Shown one piece after another: positions 45,181-54,709 of a stretch of 64,000 nt of DNA (its first letter is position 1; each line of letters starts with the position of its first letter). The position numbers were made by a program, and so were the translations under genes. Source of the DNA: CAIMUS01 sp963708455 (GTDB lineage Bacteria; Pseudomonadota; Gammaproteobacteria; Competibacterales; Competibacteraceae); contig CAVPSQ010000010.1 of assembly GCA_963708455.1 (NCBI GenBank), positions 372,001 through 436,000 on the forward strand, in the 5' to 3' direction. The notes under the pieces are model-generated. The model was not told the DNA's origin and did no database searches. It was given only the letters and a program-made list of their open reading frames with translations.

Positions 45181-45466
45181 CCCGGTGCACGCTATATTCC
45201 TCCAGGCGGGCGCCGTAGGCCTGCATTTCGGCGGCGCTTAACTCCATTCCCCGCCGCTCCGCCGGAATCTCCAGCGCCAGATGCCAGTAGCGCCCGCCGC
45301 GGGCGCACACCTGCGCCGCCAGATGGATCGGCAGGGTGCCGATCACCACATCGCCGGGTTGCAGCGTATCCAGATCCAGATGTGCCCATACCCGCTCCAC
45401 TTCAATACCCTGTTGCTGCGCCCAGTCCACGGCGCCGCGATGGCGGGTGACAAAAATCATGCTCAT
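45158..45466 (-). CDS. csx16: CRISPR-associated protein Csx16
   Basis: This 102-residue protein reads MSMIFVTRHRGAVDWAQQQG, VWAHLDLDTLQPGDVVIGTL and HLAAQVCARGGRYWHLALEI, the VVA1548/Csx16 family. Csx16 occurs in type III loci and has been reported as a ring nuclease acting on cyclic oligoadenylate. It starts 3 bp after cas6. Confidence 0.85.
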   Translation of the reverse strand: MSMIFVTRHRGAVDWAQQQGIEVERVWAHLDLDTLQPGDVVIGTLPIHLAAQVCARGGRYWHLALEIPAERRGMELSAAEMQAYGARLEEYSVHRVKEPENY

Positions 45467-45469
45467 CGA

Positions 45470-46411
45470 TCACCTCGGTTCGATTCGGTAGCGTCCCAGT
45501 CCCATGCTGGCGCCCTTGCCGGCGTGGGTCCATTGTCCCAACCATAGATAAGGCCAGAAGGAATCCAGCCCGGCGCCTCCCAGGCGGATTTCGCCCAGCA
45601 GACCGCCCATTTGCAGCAGAGTGTGCTGCCGTGAGGAATAGCGGGTCCAGTCGTGCCAGCGCAACTCACAGGACTCGACCGCGACCGCCCAGGCCGCTTG
45701 CACCAGCGCGGCGAAGTTGGTTTCCAGCGGAGTGGCGGTGTGGAATGCCGTCAACAGCGAGATGCGCCGCAGTAACGGCGCGAACAGCGCGCCGAACCGG
45801 AACTCCGCCGGCGTTAGATGGTGGCCTGCCGTTTTCAGCCGCAACGGTGTCGCCAGTAGCAGCGCGAACCGGTCCGGCAGAGGCGGGACCGGCAGCGCGA
45901 CCGGCGGTTGCGGCGTCAGAGCGCCACCGGGGGTGTAAATTGGCTGCCAGTGATCGGTAGCACCATCGGCCTGTTCCACTTGCAGTAACTGCAAGCCGCC
46001 GCCGGCTGTGCCGATACCGCTGTGTCCCGCCTGTAACAGTGCCTGCAGGATGTAGGGTAGATAGCGGGCGCCCTGACCGAACAGGGTGAGTCCCAGGGTC
46101 AGCACAGCGCCGGGCGCGAAGGCGCCGCCCGCCGTGGGAATCAGGATGAACGGATGCGGGGCGGCGGTGTACTTGCGCAGCTTGCCCACCGCCGGGTCCG
46201 GTGGCGTTTCGAACACATAGGGGTAAACGCAGGAACGGTACAGCAGGCAGGCCGGGCAGGCCGGCTCGCGGGTTACGCACACCAGCCGTTTCAGGGCACG
46301 CCCGAAGACGCCCCGCCAGGCCGAGCCGGCATAGGCCGGCAGACGCACGGCGTCGACCGCCTGAAAGGTCAGGTGATAACGGGCCAGCGGTAACACGGGC
46401 AGCATGGACAT
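45470..46411 (-). CDS. cas6: CRISPR pre-crRNA endoribonuclease Cas6
   Basis: Start 46411 is chosen for CAGGAG nine bases before MSMLPVLPLARYHLTFQAVD. The 313-residue protein has the CxxC-type cluster CPACLLYRSCVYPYVFE, a Gly-rich GIGTAGGGLQLL loop and a C-terminal Gly-rich motif AGKGASMGLGRYRI, typical of this Cas6/RAMP family. It processes repeats of the array into crRNAs. Longer ORF starts (46675) are in unsupported sequence. Confidence 0.85.
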   Translation of the reverse strand: MSMLPVLPLARYHLTFQAVDAVRLPAYAGSAWRGVFGRALKRLVCVTREPACPACLLYRSCVYPYVFETPPDPAVGKLRKYTAAPHPFILIPTAGGAFAPGAVLTLGLTLFGQGARYLPYILQALLQAGHSGIGTAGGGLQLLQVEQADGATDHWQPIYTPGGALTPQPPVALPVPPLPDRFALLLATPLRLKTAGHHLTPAEFRFGALFAPLLRRISLLTAFHTATPLETNFAALVQAAWAVAVESCELRWHDWTRYSSRQHTLLQMGGLLGEIRLGGAGLDSFWPYLWLGQWTHAGKGASMGLGRYRIEPR

Positions 46412-46491
46412 GGTGGCATTCTCCTGATGGTGCTCGCCGCCTATTGCAGCACGATGGCCAGCCGGCGGCGTTGCCGGCAAGCTTGCGGCAT

Positions 46492-46998
46492 TCATTCGGC
46501 CCTGCTGGAGACGGCGGTGCCGCCGGCCGGTGGCAGTTGCACCACGACGGCGCCGGAATAATGATCGGGCAGCCGGCTGAGCAGCAGCACGAACCAGCCA
46601 CTGAAGCCGGCGATCAGACCGGCTTGGTAGGGCGCCTCGGCCACGTGGCGCAGGTAGAGCAGGGGCAGTAGCCACAGGCTGGCCAGTAGAAACCGCAGCA
46701 GCGCCTGCCGCCAGCCTACCGGCTCGCCGTCATAGCGCACCAGCCGGAGCTTCCAGGCCCGCATCCCCAGCGTCTGGCCGCCGTGAGTCCAGAACCAGCC
46801 GAAAAATAAAAAACAAATCAGGTAGACGTAGGCCGTATAAACCGGGTTATGCCGGAACGCCTGACCGCCGTTCAGCGGCAGCGCCAGCACGGTGGCGATG
46901 CACAGCACGGCGAACAACAGCAGCGCATCGTACAGAATCGCCGCCAGCCGCCTCGCCAAACCCGCCGGCCGGGCGGGGAAAGTCGCTGCAATCGTCAT
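46492..46998 (-). CDS. RDD-family membrane protein
   Basis: This 168-residue protein begins with a basic segment (LARRLAAILYDALLLFAVLC), then TAYVYLICFLFFGWFWTHGG and QTLGMRAWKLRLVRYDGEPV, the RDD pattern. It has three to four transmembrane helices. Function is unknown, perhaps ion or solute transport. Confidence 0.85.
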   Translation of the reverse strand: MTIAATFPARPAGLARRLAAILYDALLLFAVLCIATVLALPLNGGQAFRHNPVYTAYVYLICFLFFGWFWTHGGQTLGMRAWKLRLVRYDGEPVGWRQALLRFLLASLWLLPLLYLRHVAEAPYQAGLIAGFSGWFVLLLSRLPDHYSGAVVVQLPPAGGTAVSSRAE

Positions 46999-47117
46999 GG
47001 GGAAGTTCCTATGAAGTACAGATTGCCAAATGGTTTAAGGTTTATCATGATAGGACAATCCGCCAGCGACGGCAGCGCCGGCGCTAGCCTAACCATCATT
47101 TGGAGGAGCAAAACGCC

Positions 47118-47474
47118 ATGAGCATCGTGGCCGAACTATTAACCAAACCCGGGGTCATCGCCGCCGGCCAGTACGCCTACCGTGGCGACCGTTTCTCTTA
47201 TAAGGGCAAATTGAACGAAGAACTCGCCCGCCGGGCCTCCATCATGTGCCGGGCCACCACCATGGCGACCACTATGCAGGCGGGCATGATCACCGCCTTC
47301 CGTCCGGGGTGCGGCTTGCAGCCGGTGCGCGGCTGGATGTTGCGCGGCCCCCGCGACTCGGTCTGCGTGGTCGCCAACACCTTCTGCTTCATCGACAATG
47401 AACGCGGCTCCCCCGGCGCTATCCTGCAATTCATGCACCAGGCGCTGACCGACGCCGATATAGATCTGATCTAG
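47118..47474 (+). CDS. DUF2173 family protein, copy 1
   Basis: The ATG at 47118 follows TGGAGGAGC. The 118-residue protein reads MSIVAELLTKPGVIAAGQYA, then RASIMCRATTMATTMQAGMI and WMLRGPRDSVCVVANTFCFI. This is the DUF2173 pattern. It is the first of three adjacent paralogues; the fold is suspected to be roadblock-like, which is inference. Confidence 0.8.
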   Translation: MSIVAELLTKPGVIAAGQYAYRGDRFSYKGKLNEELARRASIMCRATTMATTMQAGMITAFRPGCGLQPVRGWMLRGPRDSVCVVANTFCFIDNERGSPGAILQFMHQALTDADIDLI

Positions 47475-47528
47475 GCCGGTCGATCCTGTCCCCGCCTTAT
47501 CCTTACCATTCCCGGAGGAGAACACCCG

Positions 47529-47918
47529 ATGGCAACCATCCCACGATTATTGACCCTGCCCGGCGTCATGGCCGCTTTCGAGTTTCGCGGCAGCGGCGAG
47601 CTGCTGGAGTATCAGATCGTCGATCCCGACGGGCCTATCGATAAGAGTATGCTCGATCTGCTTGCCCATATGTGCGCGGCCAATCTGAGCATCGCCACCA
47701 TGCAGGCGCGGGGCTGGGAAACCATGACAGATACGAAGGGATTCTATCCGATCAAACAATTTACCCTGGTCGGTTTCGACTGGTCGGTGGTGGTCAGCGG
47801 CCTCAAGCGCGAGGCGCAGAAAAGCATCGGCGCGACCGCGCTGCCGCCCTTCATGGGGGTGGTGATCGCCAACGAGTCGGCCGATTACGAAGCCGCCTTC
47901 AAGATCCTGGAAGAGTAG
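47529..47918 (+). CDS. DUF2173 family protein, copy 2
   Basis: This 129-residue paralogue starts MATIPRLLTLPGVMAAFEFR after GGAGGAG, then LDLLAHMCAANLSIATMQAR and FTLVGFDWSVVVSGL. It differs from copy 1 mainly in the middle and C-terminus. Confidence 0.8.
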   Translation: MATIPRLLTLPGVMAAFEFRGSGELLEYQIVDPDGPIDKSMLDLLAHMCAANLSIATMQARGWETMTDTKGFYPIKQFTLVGFDWSVVVSGLKREAQKSIGATALPPFMGVVIANESADYEAAFKILEE

Positions 47919-47926
47919 GGGGCGCG

Positions 47927-48262
47927 ATGATCATCAAACGTCTGCTGCTGCTGGACGGCGTCGATGTGGTCTGCCATTTCCGCGACGACGGCAGCCTGGT
48001 CGAAGGCTACGGGCGGATGGACCAGGATGATATGATGAAACTGGCTCGATTCGCCCACGACTATCGCCGCATGGCGCAGGGCAACGCCGATCAACTGGCC
48101 ATGTTCACCGGCATGCGCGGCTGGACGCCGCCGCGCGCCTGGGTCGTCAGAGGGGTCACTCTGTCCGCCTGCTGCGTCGCTAATCTGGTCTGCATTGTCC
48201 ACAACCAGGAGGGTGAGCTGAACTCCATCCTGAGCGAATTGCGGGAAGTGGCCCGCTGGTAG
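47927..48262 (+). CDS. DUF2173 family protein, copy 3
   Basis: ATG 47927 (MIIKRLLLLDGVDVVCHFRD) lies 8 bp after copy 2. The 111-residue protein has MMKLARFAHDYRRMAQGN and GVTLSACCVANLVCIVHNQE. The three copies form one probable operon. A different-frame ORF from 47672 is a shadow. Confidence 0.8.
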   Translation: MIIKRLLLLDGVDVVCHFRDDGSLVEGYGRMDQDDMMKLARFAHDYRRMAQGNADQLAMFTGMRGWTPPRAWVVRGVTLSACCVANLVCIVHNQEGELNSILSELREVARW

Positions 48263-48410
48263 CGGTCTGGCGGATGGCTGGGCTTGCCTGCTGTCCAGAC
48301 TATCGTTATAAATAGTCCGCTATGGTAAAAACCAACTTAACCAGAACCGTTCCAATATAATTTGAATTGCAAGCCGGCCCAGGGTCGGCTGCTGGCGGAG
48401 TGTTTAGCCG

Positions 48411-50153
48411 ATGAATGTAACAGCCAGATATTTCCTTGGATGGTTGGCCCTGTTGTGGGCTGTGGCAGCGCCAGCCGCCGCGGCGCCGGTGGACGCTGTC
48501 GCCGCTGACCTGCACCAGCGTCTGGAGGGCGAAGCCGCCGCCCAACCCGTCCAGGCCGGGGAGCTTAAATTGCATTCCGTGCCGCTGGTGGCGCAGTTCT
48601 ACGCCCGCCGTGAGTTCCGGCCCGCCTGGCTGAACGCGGCGGGACCGTTGCCGCAGGCCGGGACCCTGCTGACGGCGGTGGAGCAGGCGCCGGGCGAGGG
48701 TCTGCGCAGCGCCGATTATCATTACCACGCGCTGAGCGAGCGCCTGCAACAGGCCCACAACCCCACTGCGGCGCTGACGGTTGGGCAGTGGGCCGAACTC
48801 GAGCTACTGCTGACCGACGCCTGGCTTACTTATGGCTTGCATCTGTTGTCCGGACGGGTCGATCCGGCCGCCTTCGATCCCTATTGGAGCAGCCAGGCGC
48901 GCTCCTCCGACCTGGTCGCGGAGTTGCAACAGGCGCTGGATAGCGACCAGGTGGGCAAGGCGCTGAGCGGTCTGGCGCCGACCCAGCCGGCTTATGTCCG
49001 CCTGCGAGAAACACTGGCACACTACCGGCGAATAGAAAAACAGGGCGGCTGGCCGAAGATCGGCCCCGGAGGGAAGCTGCAGGCAGGCATACAGGACCCA
49101 CGCGTACCGGCCTTGCGCGCCCGTCTGCTGGCCAGCGGCGATCTGGTGGCGGCCGCCACCATGAACAACGCGGCGGCCGGACAGAACAAAGCGGAGGCCG
49201 GCGTAAAGAAGAAAACCACCGTCTGGAAAGCGCCGGTCGCTGCGGAAGACGCCCGGTTCGATGCGGCTCTGGCCCTGGCCGTGCAAAGCTTTCAGAAACG
49301 CCACGGTCTGCCCGCCGACGGCGCCGTCGGTGATGCCACCCGGGCGGCGCTCGATGTGCCGGTGACCGAGCGGATTCGCCAGTTGGAAGTCAACATGGAA
49401 CGCTGGCGCTGGCAGCCGGCTGATCTGGGGGAACGCTATATTCTGGTCAATATCCCCGATTTTCGCCTGCAGGTAGTGGACAACGGCCGCGAGGTGCTGG
49501 ATTCCAAGGTCATCGTAGGGCAGACCAAGCGGCCCACACCGGTCTTGTCGGCCGAGATGAGCTATCTGGTGATGAATCCGAACTGGAACGTACCGCCCAC
49601 CATCGCCGCCGAGGACAAACTGCCCATGTTGCGCAAAAACGCCTATGCGCTGTCCCGTCAGAATATTCGCGTCCTCAACCCTGCCGGCCAGCAGATCGAC
49701 CCCGGCACGGTCAACTGGCAGAAAGTCAGCGCCACTAACATTCCTTATCGCTTCCGTCAGGATCCCGGACCGCGCAACGCTCTGGGCAGAATCAAATTCA
49801 TGTTTCCCAATCCCTACAGCGTGTACCTGCATGATACGCCTTCACGTGGCCTGTTCAGCGCCTCCCGGCGGGCCTTCAGCTCCGGCTGCGTGCGCGTCTA
49901 CAAACCGCTGGAGCTGGCGGAATATCTGTTGAAAGACTACCCCCACTGGAGCCGCAGGGCCATCGAATCCGCCTCTCAGGGTAGCAAGGAGCGCACCGTG
50001 CCGCTGCGCGACAAAATCCCGGTACACATTCTTTACTGGACCGCCTGGGTGGATGAAGACGGCAAAGTCAATTTCCGCGACGATATCTACGACCGCGACA
50101 AGCGTCTGGTGCGGGCTCTGTACGCCGACGCCCAGTCCGGCGGTCGGGCCTGA
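48411..50153 (+). CDS. L,D-transpeptidase, YcbB/LdtD-like
   Basis: This 580-residue protein has a signal peptide (WLALLWAVAAPAAAAPVDA), a helical scaffold (YARREFRPAWLNAAG...), a peptidoglycan-binding domain (FQKRHGLPADGAVGDATRAA) and a YkuD catalytic domain with SSGCVRVYKPLELAEYL holding the active Cys and Arg. It makes 3-3 cross-links in peptidoglycan in the periplasm. Confidence 0.92.
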   Translation: MNVTARYFLGWLALLWAVAAPAAAAPVDAVAADLHQRLEGEAAAQPVQAGELKLHSVPLVAQFYARREFRPAWLNAAGPLPQAGTLLTAVEQAPGEGLRSADYHYHALSERLQQAHNPTAALTVGQWAELELLLTDAWLTYGLHLLSGRVDPAAFDPYWSSQARSSDLVAELQQALDSDQVGKALSGLAPTQPAYVRLRETLAHYRRIEKQGGWPKIGPGGKLQAGIQDPRVPALRARLLASGDLVAAATMNNAAAGQNKAEAGVKKKTTVWKAPVAAEDARFDAALALAVQSFQKRHGLPADGAVGDATRAALDVPVTERIRQLEVNMERWRWQPADLGERYILVNIPDFRLQVVDNGREVLDSKVIVGQTKRPTPVLSAEMSYLVMNPNWNVPPTIAAEDKLPMLRKNAYALSRQNIRVLNPAGQQIDPGTVNWQKVSATNIPYRFRQDPGPRNALGRIKFMFPNPYSVYLHDTPSRGLFSASRRAFSSGCVRVYKPLELAEYLLKDYPHWSRRAIESASQGSKERTVPLRDKIPVHILYWTAWVDEDGKVNFRDDIYDRDKRLVRALYADAQSGGRA

Positions 50154-50159
50154 GCCCGG

Positions 50160-50594
50160 TCAATGCATGCGCTCCAAGCGCCGGTCGCGCCCGCCTGGTG
50201 GAACTGCCGGACCGGGGAAGGCATGGTGCAGCAGCATGCGCCAGCCGCTGCCGGTGCGGCGATAGATGTTGGTGGCGACGATCGGTTGAGCAGGCTGCTC
50301 CTCGGTGTCCAGCACGGTGATGTGTTCGTAGACCAGCCGTATCGCCAGATCCGCCTGGATCAGGCTGCGGATGCCGCCGACCTGGAACCGTAGGCGGGAT
50401 CCTGAACTGAAAATCCGCCGCCAGGCGTCGCGGATCTGCACGGCGCCCTGCAAGCGCGGCCCCATCGGATGGATGCAGACGACCGCCTCGCTGTCTTCCC
50501 AGACGGCCATCATGGCGTCCAGATCGGCCCTCTCGAGGGCGTGGTAGAAGGCGCTTTCCGCCTCCTCGGGGGTAGCAAAGTGTGCGAGTTTCAT
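50160..50594 (-). CDS. NTF2-like/SnoaL-fold protein
   Basis: This 144-residue protein reads ESAFYHALERADLDAMMAVW, CIHPMGPRLQGAVQIRDAWR and IVATNIYRRTGSGWRMLLHH, the YybH/SnoaL-like alpha-beta cone. Bacterial members are often annotated as ketosteroid isomerase-like; the substrate is not known. It is convergent with the transpeptidase gene. Confidence 0.82.
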   Translation of the reverse strand: MKLAHFATPEEAESAFYHALERADLDAMMAVWEDSEAVVCIHPMGPRLQGAVQIRDAWRRIFSSGSRLRFQVGGIRSLIQADLAIRLVYEHITVLDTEEQPAQPIVATNIYRRTGSGWRMLLHHAFPGPAVPPGGRDRRLERMH

Positions 50595-50841
50595 AAGGCT
50601 GCTTGCGGACTGCTAGTTAAGGCGCCGGAACCAGCGGCGCGGCGTCACTGGCGACAGGCGGCAGTGTCCTCTACGGCGTGCCGTCCACCGATTCCGGTGC
50701 CGCCATTATTCCGCCCCTGGACCGGGTTTCGTCAAGCCCCCGCCGGCCCGACCGCCCGTGATTTTCGCGGCCGCCAGCCGGCCAAATGGGTTAAACTCAT
50801 AGGTGCTCACAATTTACTGCATGATTATCGAGGTAAGCGCC

Positions 50842-51126
50842 GTGGCCGTTACCGCTCTTGTGCTGTTAACCGTGGAGAAAGGCAAAATCAATACGGTCGC
50901 CCAGGCATTGGCGGCCTTGCCAGGGATTACGGAAGTGTATTCCCTGGCCGGGCAGTACGATCTGGCCGCTATCATCCGCGTGGTTGACAACGAGCAAATG
51001 GCCGATCTGGTGACCGATCGTATGCTCAAGGTGGAGGGAATCACCGGTTCCCAGACCCACGTGGCGTTCCGCGTGCATTCCAAGCACGATCTGGAAAACT
51101 TCTTCACCATCGGGATGGAGACATAG
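50842..51126 (+). CDS. Stand-alone Lrp/AsnC ligand-binding (RAM) domain protein
   Basis: I choose GTG 50842 because GAGG precedes it by eight bases and the product (V)AVTALVLLTVEKGKINTVA matches the family. The ends GQYDLAAIIRVVDNEQMADL and VHSKHDLENFF fit the RAM domain. There is no DNA-binding domain, so it probably modulates an Lrp-type regulator or senses amino acids. Confidence 0.83.
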   Translation: MAVTALVLLTVEKGKINTVAQALAALPGITEVYSLAGQYDLAAIIRVVDNEQMADLVTDRMLKVEGITGSQTHVAFRVHSKHDLENFFTIGMET

Positions 51127-51154
51127 GTCGCTCCGATCCTGAGGATCATCACTA

Positions 51155-51670
51155 ATGACACGACAATCCCACTTCGGCTATGAAGAGTTGCTGGCCTGCG
51201 GGCGGGGGGAACTGTTCGGTCCGGGCAATGCGCAACTGCCGCTGCCGCCGATGCTGATGTTGGACCGTATCGCCCACATCAGCGCCGCAGGGGGCGCTTA
51301 CGACAAGGGAGCGATCGTGGCCGAACTCGACATCGATCCGCAACTGTGGTTCTTCGCCTGCCATTTCCAGGGCGACCCGGTGATGCCGGGCTGTCTCGGT
51401 CTGGATGCGATGTGGCAACTGGTCGGGTTTTTCCTGGGCTGGATGGGCGGGGCCGGACGCGGCCGCGCGCTGGGGGCGGGCGAAGTCAAATTCACCGGAC
51501 AGGTCCGGCCGGATGCCCGCCTGCTGACCTATCGCATCGATATGAAGCGGGTTATCCTGCGTAAACTGGTCATGGGCATCGCCGACGCCACCATGGACGT
51601 CGACGGCCGGGTTATCTATACCGCCAGGGATTTGCGGGTAGGTTTGTTCACTGTGACGGAGGGTTTTTGA
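51155..51670 (+). CDS. fabA: 3-hydroxydecanoyl-ACP dehydratase/isomerase FabA
   Basis: The 171-residue protein has the hotdog signature FFACHFQGDPVMPGCLGLDA, with the active His and the following Asp. It dehydrates beta-hydroxyacyl-ACP and isomerises trans-2 to cis-3-decenoyl-ACP, starting unsaturated fatty acid synthesis. fabB follows 3 bp later. Confidence 0.95.
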   Translation: MTRQSHFGYEELLACGRGELFGPGNAQLPLPPMLMLDRIAHISAAGGAYDKGAIVAELDIDPQLWFFACHFQGDPVMPGCLGLDAMWQLVGFFLGWMGGAGRGRALGAGEVKFTGQVRPDARLLTYRIDMKRVILRKLVMGIADATMDVDGRVIYTARDLRVGLFTVTEGF

Positions 51671-51673
51671 TAT

Positions 51674-52960
51674 ATGCGACGCGTAGTCATCACCGGCATC
51701 GGCATCGTTTCCAGCATCGGCGCCAACCGTCAGCAAGTGCTGGAAGCGTTACGCCAGGGCCGCAGCGGTCTGGAATTTGCGCCGGAGTATCGAGAGCTGG
51801 GTTTGCGTTCGCAGGTGCATGGCGCCATTCGCCTGAACCTGGCGGAGGCCATCGACCGCAAGCACCTGCGCTTTATGGGGGATGCAGCCGCTTACTGTTA
51901 TCTGGCCATGCAGGAAGCCAGCGGCGACGCTGGATTGAATCAGGCGCAGGTCAGCCATCCACGCACCGGGTTGATTATGGGCACCGGCGGCGGCAGTCCG
52001 GCCAATATCGTGCAGGGCGCGGATACCCTGCGCAGCAAAGGTATCCGCCGGGTCAGCGCCTTCCTGGTGCCGCGCACCATGGCCAGCACCACGGCGGCCG
52101 GTCTGGCGGTACCTTTTCGCATCCAGGGGGTGAATTACGCCATCAGCTCGGCCTGTGCCACCAGTGCGCATTGCATCGGCAATGGCTGCGAGCTGATCCA
52201 ATGGGACAAGCAGGATATCGTCTTCGCCGGCGGCGGCGAGGAAGTCCACTGGAGCATGACCCTGCTGTTCGACGCTATGGGCGCGCTGTCCAGCCGCTAC
52301 AATGAAACCCCGACGCAGGCCTCCCGTCCCTATGACGCCGACCGGGACGGTTTCGTGATCTCCGGTGGTGGCGGCGTGGTGGTGCTGGAGGAGCTGGAGC
52401 ATGCCCTGCGACGTGAGGCGAAGATCTACGCCGAAGTGGTCGGTTACGGCGCCACCTCGGACGGTTTCGATATGGTGCAGCCTTCCGGCGAGGGCGCGGC
52501 GCGCTGCATGCGCCAAGCCCTGACGGGGGTGGAGGCACCGATCGACTATATCAATACCCACGGCACTAGCACACCGGTGGGCAATATCCGCGAACTGGAA
52601 GCCATTCGCGAGGTGTTCGGGGAACGCATTCCTCCGCTGAGCGCCACCAAATCCCTGACCGGCCATGCCTTAGGTGCCGCCGGCGTGCACGAAGCGATTT
52701 ATGCCCTGCTGATGCAGGAGCAGGGTTTTATTGCGGCCTCCGCCAACATCGAACGGCTGGATCCGGCCGCTGAAGGCATGCCTATCGTGCGCGAACGCCA
52801 CGACGCCGCCGTGCTCAACACAGTGATGTCGAACAGCTTTGGTTTTGGCGGCACCAATGCGACGCTGGTGCTGCAACGCTTGCAGAATTATTCAAGCCCT
52901 GGTTTTACACGCATCCATTCTGGGGACACAGCCGCAGCCGATCCCAGCTCCAGGGATTGA
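51674..52960 (+). CDS. fabB: 3-oxoacyl-ACP synthase I FabB
   Basis: The 428-residue ketosynthase has the nucleophile region NYAISSACATSAHCIG, the His regions NTHGTSTPVGN and KSLTGHALGAAG and the GFGGTNATLVL end. It elongates the FabA product, so the pair makes unsaturated fatty acids. The C-terminal 20 residues beyond the usual FabB end are unusual. Confidence 0.95.
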   Translation: MRRVVITGIGIVSSIGANRQQVLEALRQGRSGLEFAPEYRELGLRSQVHGAIRLNLAEAIDRKHLRFMGDAAAYCYLAMQEASGDAGLNQAQVSHPRTGLIMGTGGGSPANIVQGADTLRSKGIRRVSAFLVPRTMASTTAAGLAVPFRIQGVNYAISSACATSAHCIGNGCELIQWDKQDIVFAGGGEEVHWSMTLLFDAMGALSSRYNETPTQASRPYDADRDGFVISGGGGVVVLEELEHALRREAKIYAEVVGYGATSDGFDMVQPSGEGAARCMRQALTGVEAPIDYINTHGTSTPVGNIRELEAIREVFGERIPPLSATKSLTGHALGAAGVHEAIYALLMQEQGFIAASANIERLDPAAEGMPIVRERHDAAVLNTVMSNSFGFGGTNATLVLQRLQNYSSPGFTRIHSGDTAAADPSSRD

Positions 52961-52985
52961 CAGGGAATTTATTAAAATGCAGAAT
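52957..52985 (+). promoter_or_regulatory. Sigma-70 promoter of the tRNA-tuf operon
   Basis: TTGACA (52957-52962), a 17-base spacer and CAGAAT (52980-52985), then a GC-rich ACCCCGCTCG discriminator 20 bp before tRNA-Tyr. This layout fits a stable-RNA promoter under growth-rate control. Confidence 0.6.
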
Positions 52986-53004
52986 ACCCCGCTCGATTTT
53001 ATGA

Positions 53005-53089
53005 GGAGGGGTTCCCGAGCGGTTAAAGGGATCAGACTGTAAATCTGACGGCTCAGCCTTCGGAGGTTCGAATCCTCCCCCCTCCACCA
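53005..53089 (+). tRNA. tRNA-Tyr (GTA)
   Basis: The acceptor GGAGGGG pairs with CCCCTCC before an encoded CCA. The anticodon GTA lies in CAGACTGTAAATCTG. A class II long variable arm and TTCGAAT T-loop are present. Confidence 0.96.
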
Positions 53090-53125
53090 GCATGCGTTCC
53101 GCCACCCGCCGCGGCGGATGGCAAA

Positions 53126-53199
53126 GCGGGTGTAGTTCAACGGTAGAACCTCAGCCTTCCAAGCTGATGGTGTGGGTTCGATTCCCATCACCCGCTCCA
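53126..53199 (+). tRNA. tRNA-Gly (TCC)
   Basis: GCGGGTG acceptor pairs with CACCCGC; the anticodon loop CTTCCAA reads TCC; T-loop TTCGATT; CCA is encoded. Confidence 0.95.
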
Positions 53200-53208
53200 A
53201 GTTTCAAC

Positions 53209-53284
53209 GCCCATATAGCTCAGTCGGCAGAGCACTTCCTTGGTAAGGAAGAGGTCACCAGTTCGAACCTGGTTATGGGCTCCA
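53209..53284 (+). tRNA. tRNA-Thr (GGT)
   Basis: GCCCATA acceptor pairs with TATGGGC; the anticodon loop TTGGTAA reads GGT; T-loop TTCGAAC; TCCA end. It directly precedes tuf, as in other gammaproteobacteria. Confidence 0.95.
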
Positions 53285-53334
53285 GCTCACTGTACAGTTC
53301 GCCGTAGAGATTATTTTTTCGGGAGATGTAGGGG

Positions 53335-54525
53335 ATGTCCAAAGAAAAATTCCAGCGTACCAAGCCGCATGTCAACGTAGGGACGATCGGCCATGTGGAC
53401 CATGGCAAGACCACCCTGACGGCGGCGATCACCAAGATCATGGCGGCCCAATTTGGGGGTGAATTCAAGGCTTACGACCAGATTGACTCGGCGCCGGAAG
53501 AAAAGGCGCGCGGCATCACCATCGCCACGGCGCACGTAGAATACCAATCGCCGCTGCGCCACTACGCCCACGTGGACTGTCCGGGGCACGCCGACTACAT
53601 CAAGAACATGATCACCGGGGCGGCGCAGATGGACGGTGCCATTCTGGTGGTCTCGGCGGCGGACGGGCCGATGCCACAGACGCGCGAGCACATTTTGCTG
53701 GCGCGCCAAGTGGGAGTGCCGTACATCGTGGTGTACATGAACAAAGCGGACATGGTGGACGACCCGGAGTTGCTGGAACTGGTGGAGATGGAAGTGCGGG
53801 AACTGCTGTCCAACTACGATTTTCCAGGGGACGACATCCCGATCGTGATCGGTTCGGCGCTGAAAGCGCTGGACGGCGACCGCAGCGACCTCGGCGAACC
53901 CTCGGTGGTCAAGCTGGTGGACGCGATGGACGCCTACATTCCGCTGCCGCAGCGGGAGATCGACAAACCGTTCCTGATGCCGATTGAAGATGTGTTCTCG
54001 ATTTCCGGGCGGGGTACGGTAGTCACCGGGCGGGTCGAGCGGGGTATCGTCAAGGTCGGTGAGGAAGTGGAAATTGTCGGCATCCGCGACACCAGCAAGA
54101 CCATCTGTACCGGCGTGGAGATGTTCCGCAAGCTGCTCGACCAGGGGCAGGCGGGCGACAACATTGGGGTTCTGCTGCGCGGCACCAAGCGGGACGACGT
54201 AGAGCGCGGCCAGGTGCTGGCCAAGCCGGGGACGATCACGCCGCACACCCGCTTTCAGGCGGAAGTCTATGTACTGAGCAAAGAGGAAGGCGGTCGGCAC
54301 ACGCCCTTTTTCAAAGGGTATCGGCCGCAGTTCTACTTTCGAACCACGGACGTGACCGGGTCGGTAGACCTGCCGGAAGGGGTAGAGATGGTAATGCCGG
54401 GAGACAACATCACCGTCCACGTCAGTCTGATTGCGCCGATTGCGATGGAGGAAGGCTTGCGTTTCGCCATCCGCGAGGGTGGGCGCACCGTGGGCGCCGG
54501 CGTCGTCGCCAAAATCATCGAGTAA
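53335..54525 (+). CDS. tuf: Elongation factor Tu
   Basis: The 396-residue GTPase has G1 GHVDHGKTTLT, the effector region KARGITI, G3 DCPGHADYIKNMITGAAQMD and G4 NKADMVDD. It carries aminoacyl-tRNA to the ribosome. It lies behind three tRNA genes and ahead of tRNA-Trp-secE, the tufB position. Confidence 0.98.
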   Translation: MSKEKFQRTKPHVNVGTIGHVDHGKTTLTAAITKIMAAQFGGEFKAYDQIDSAPEEKARGITIATAHVEYQSPLRHYAHVDCPGHADYIKNMITGAAQMDGAILVVSAADGPMPQTREHILLARQVGVPYIVVYMNKADMVDDPELLELVEMEVRELLSNYDFPGDDIPIVIGSALKALDGDRSDLGEPSVVKLVDAMDAYIPLPQREIDKPFLMPIEDVFSISGRGTVVTGRVERGIVKVGEEVEIVGIRDTSKTICTGVEMFRKLLDQGQAGDNIGVLLRGTKRDDVERGQVLAKPGTITPHTRFQAEVYVLSKEEGGRHTPFFKGYRPQFYFRTTDVTGSVDLPEGVEMVMPGDNITVHVSLIAPIAMEEGLRFAIREGGRTVGAGVVAKIIE

Positions 54526-54573
54526 CGCGTTTAACCACAGGCCGCGCCATTAGGGCGCGCTATAGTCGATTAC

Positions 54574-54649
<76 letters not shown>

Positions 54650-54709
54650 TTATTTGATTGGATCGAAACCTTTCTCCTCGGCAGCAGAGCGCTTACAAGA
54701 TCCGGCACA

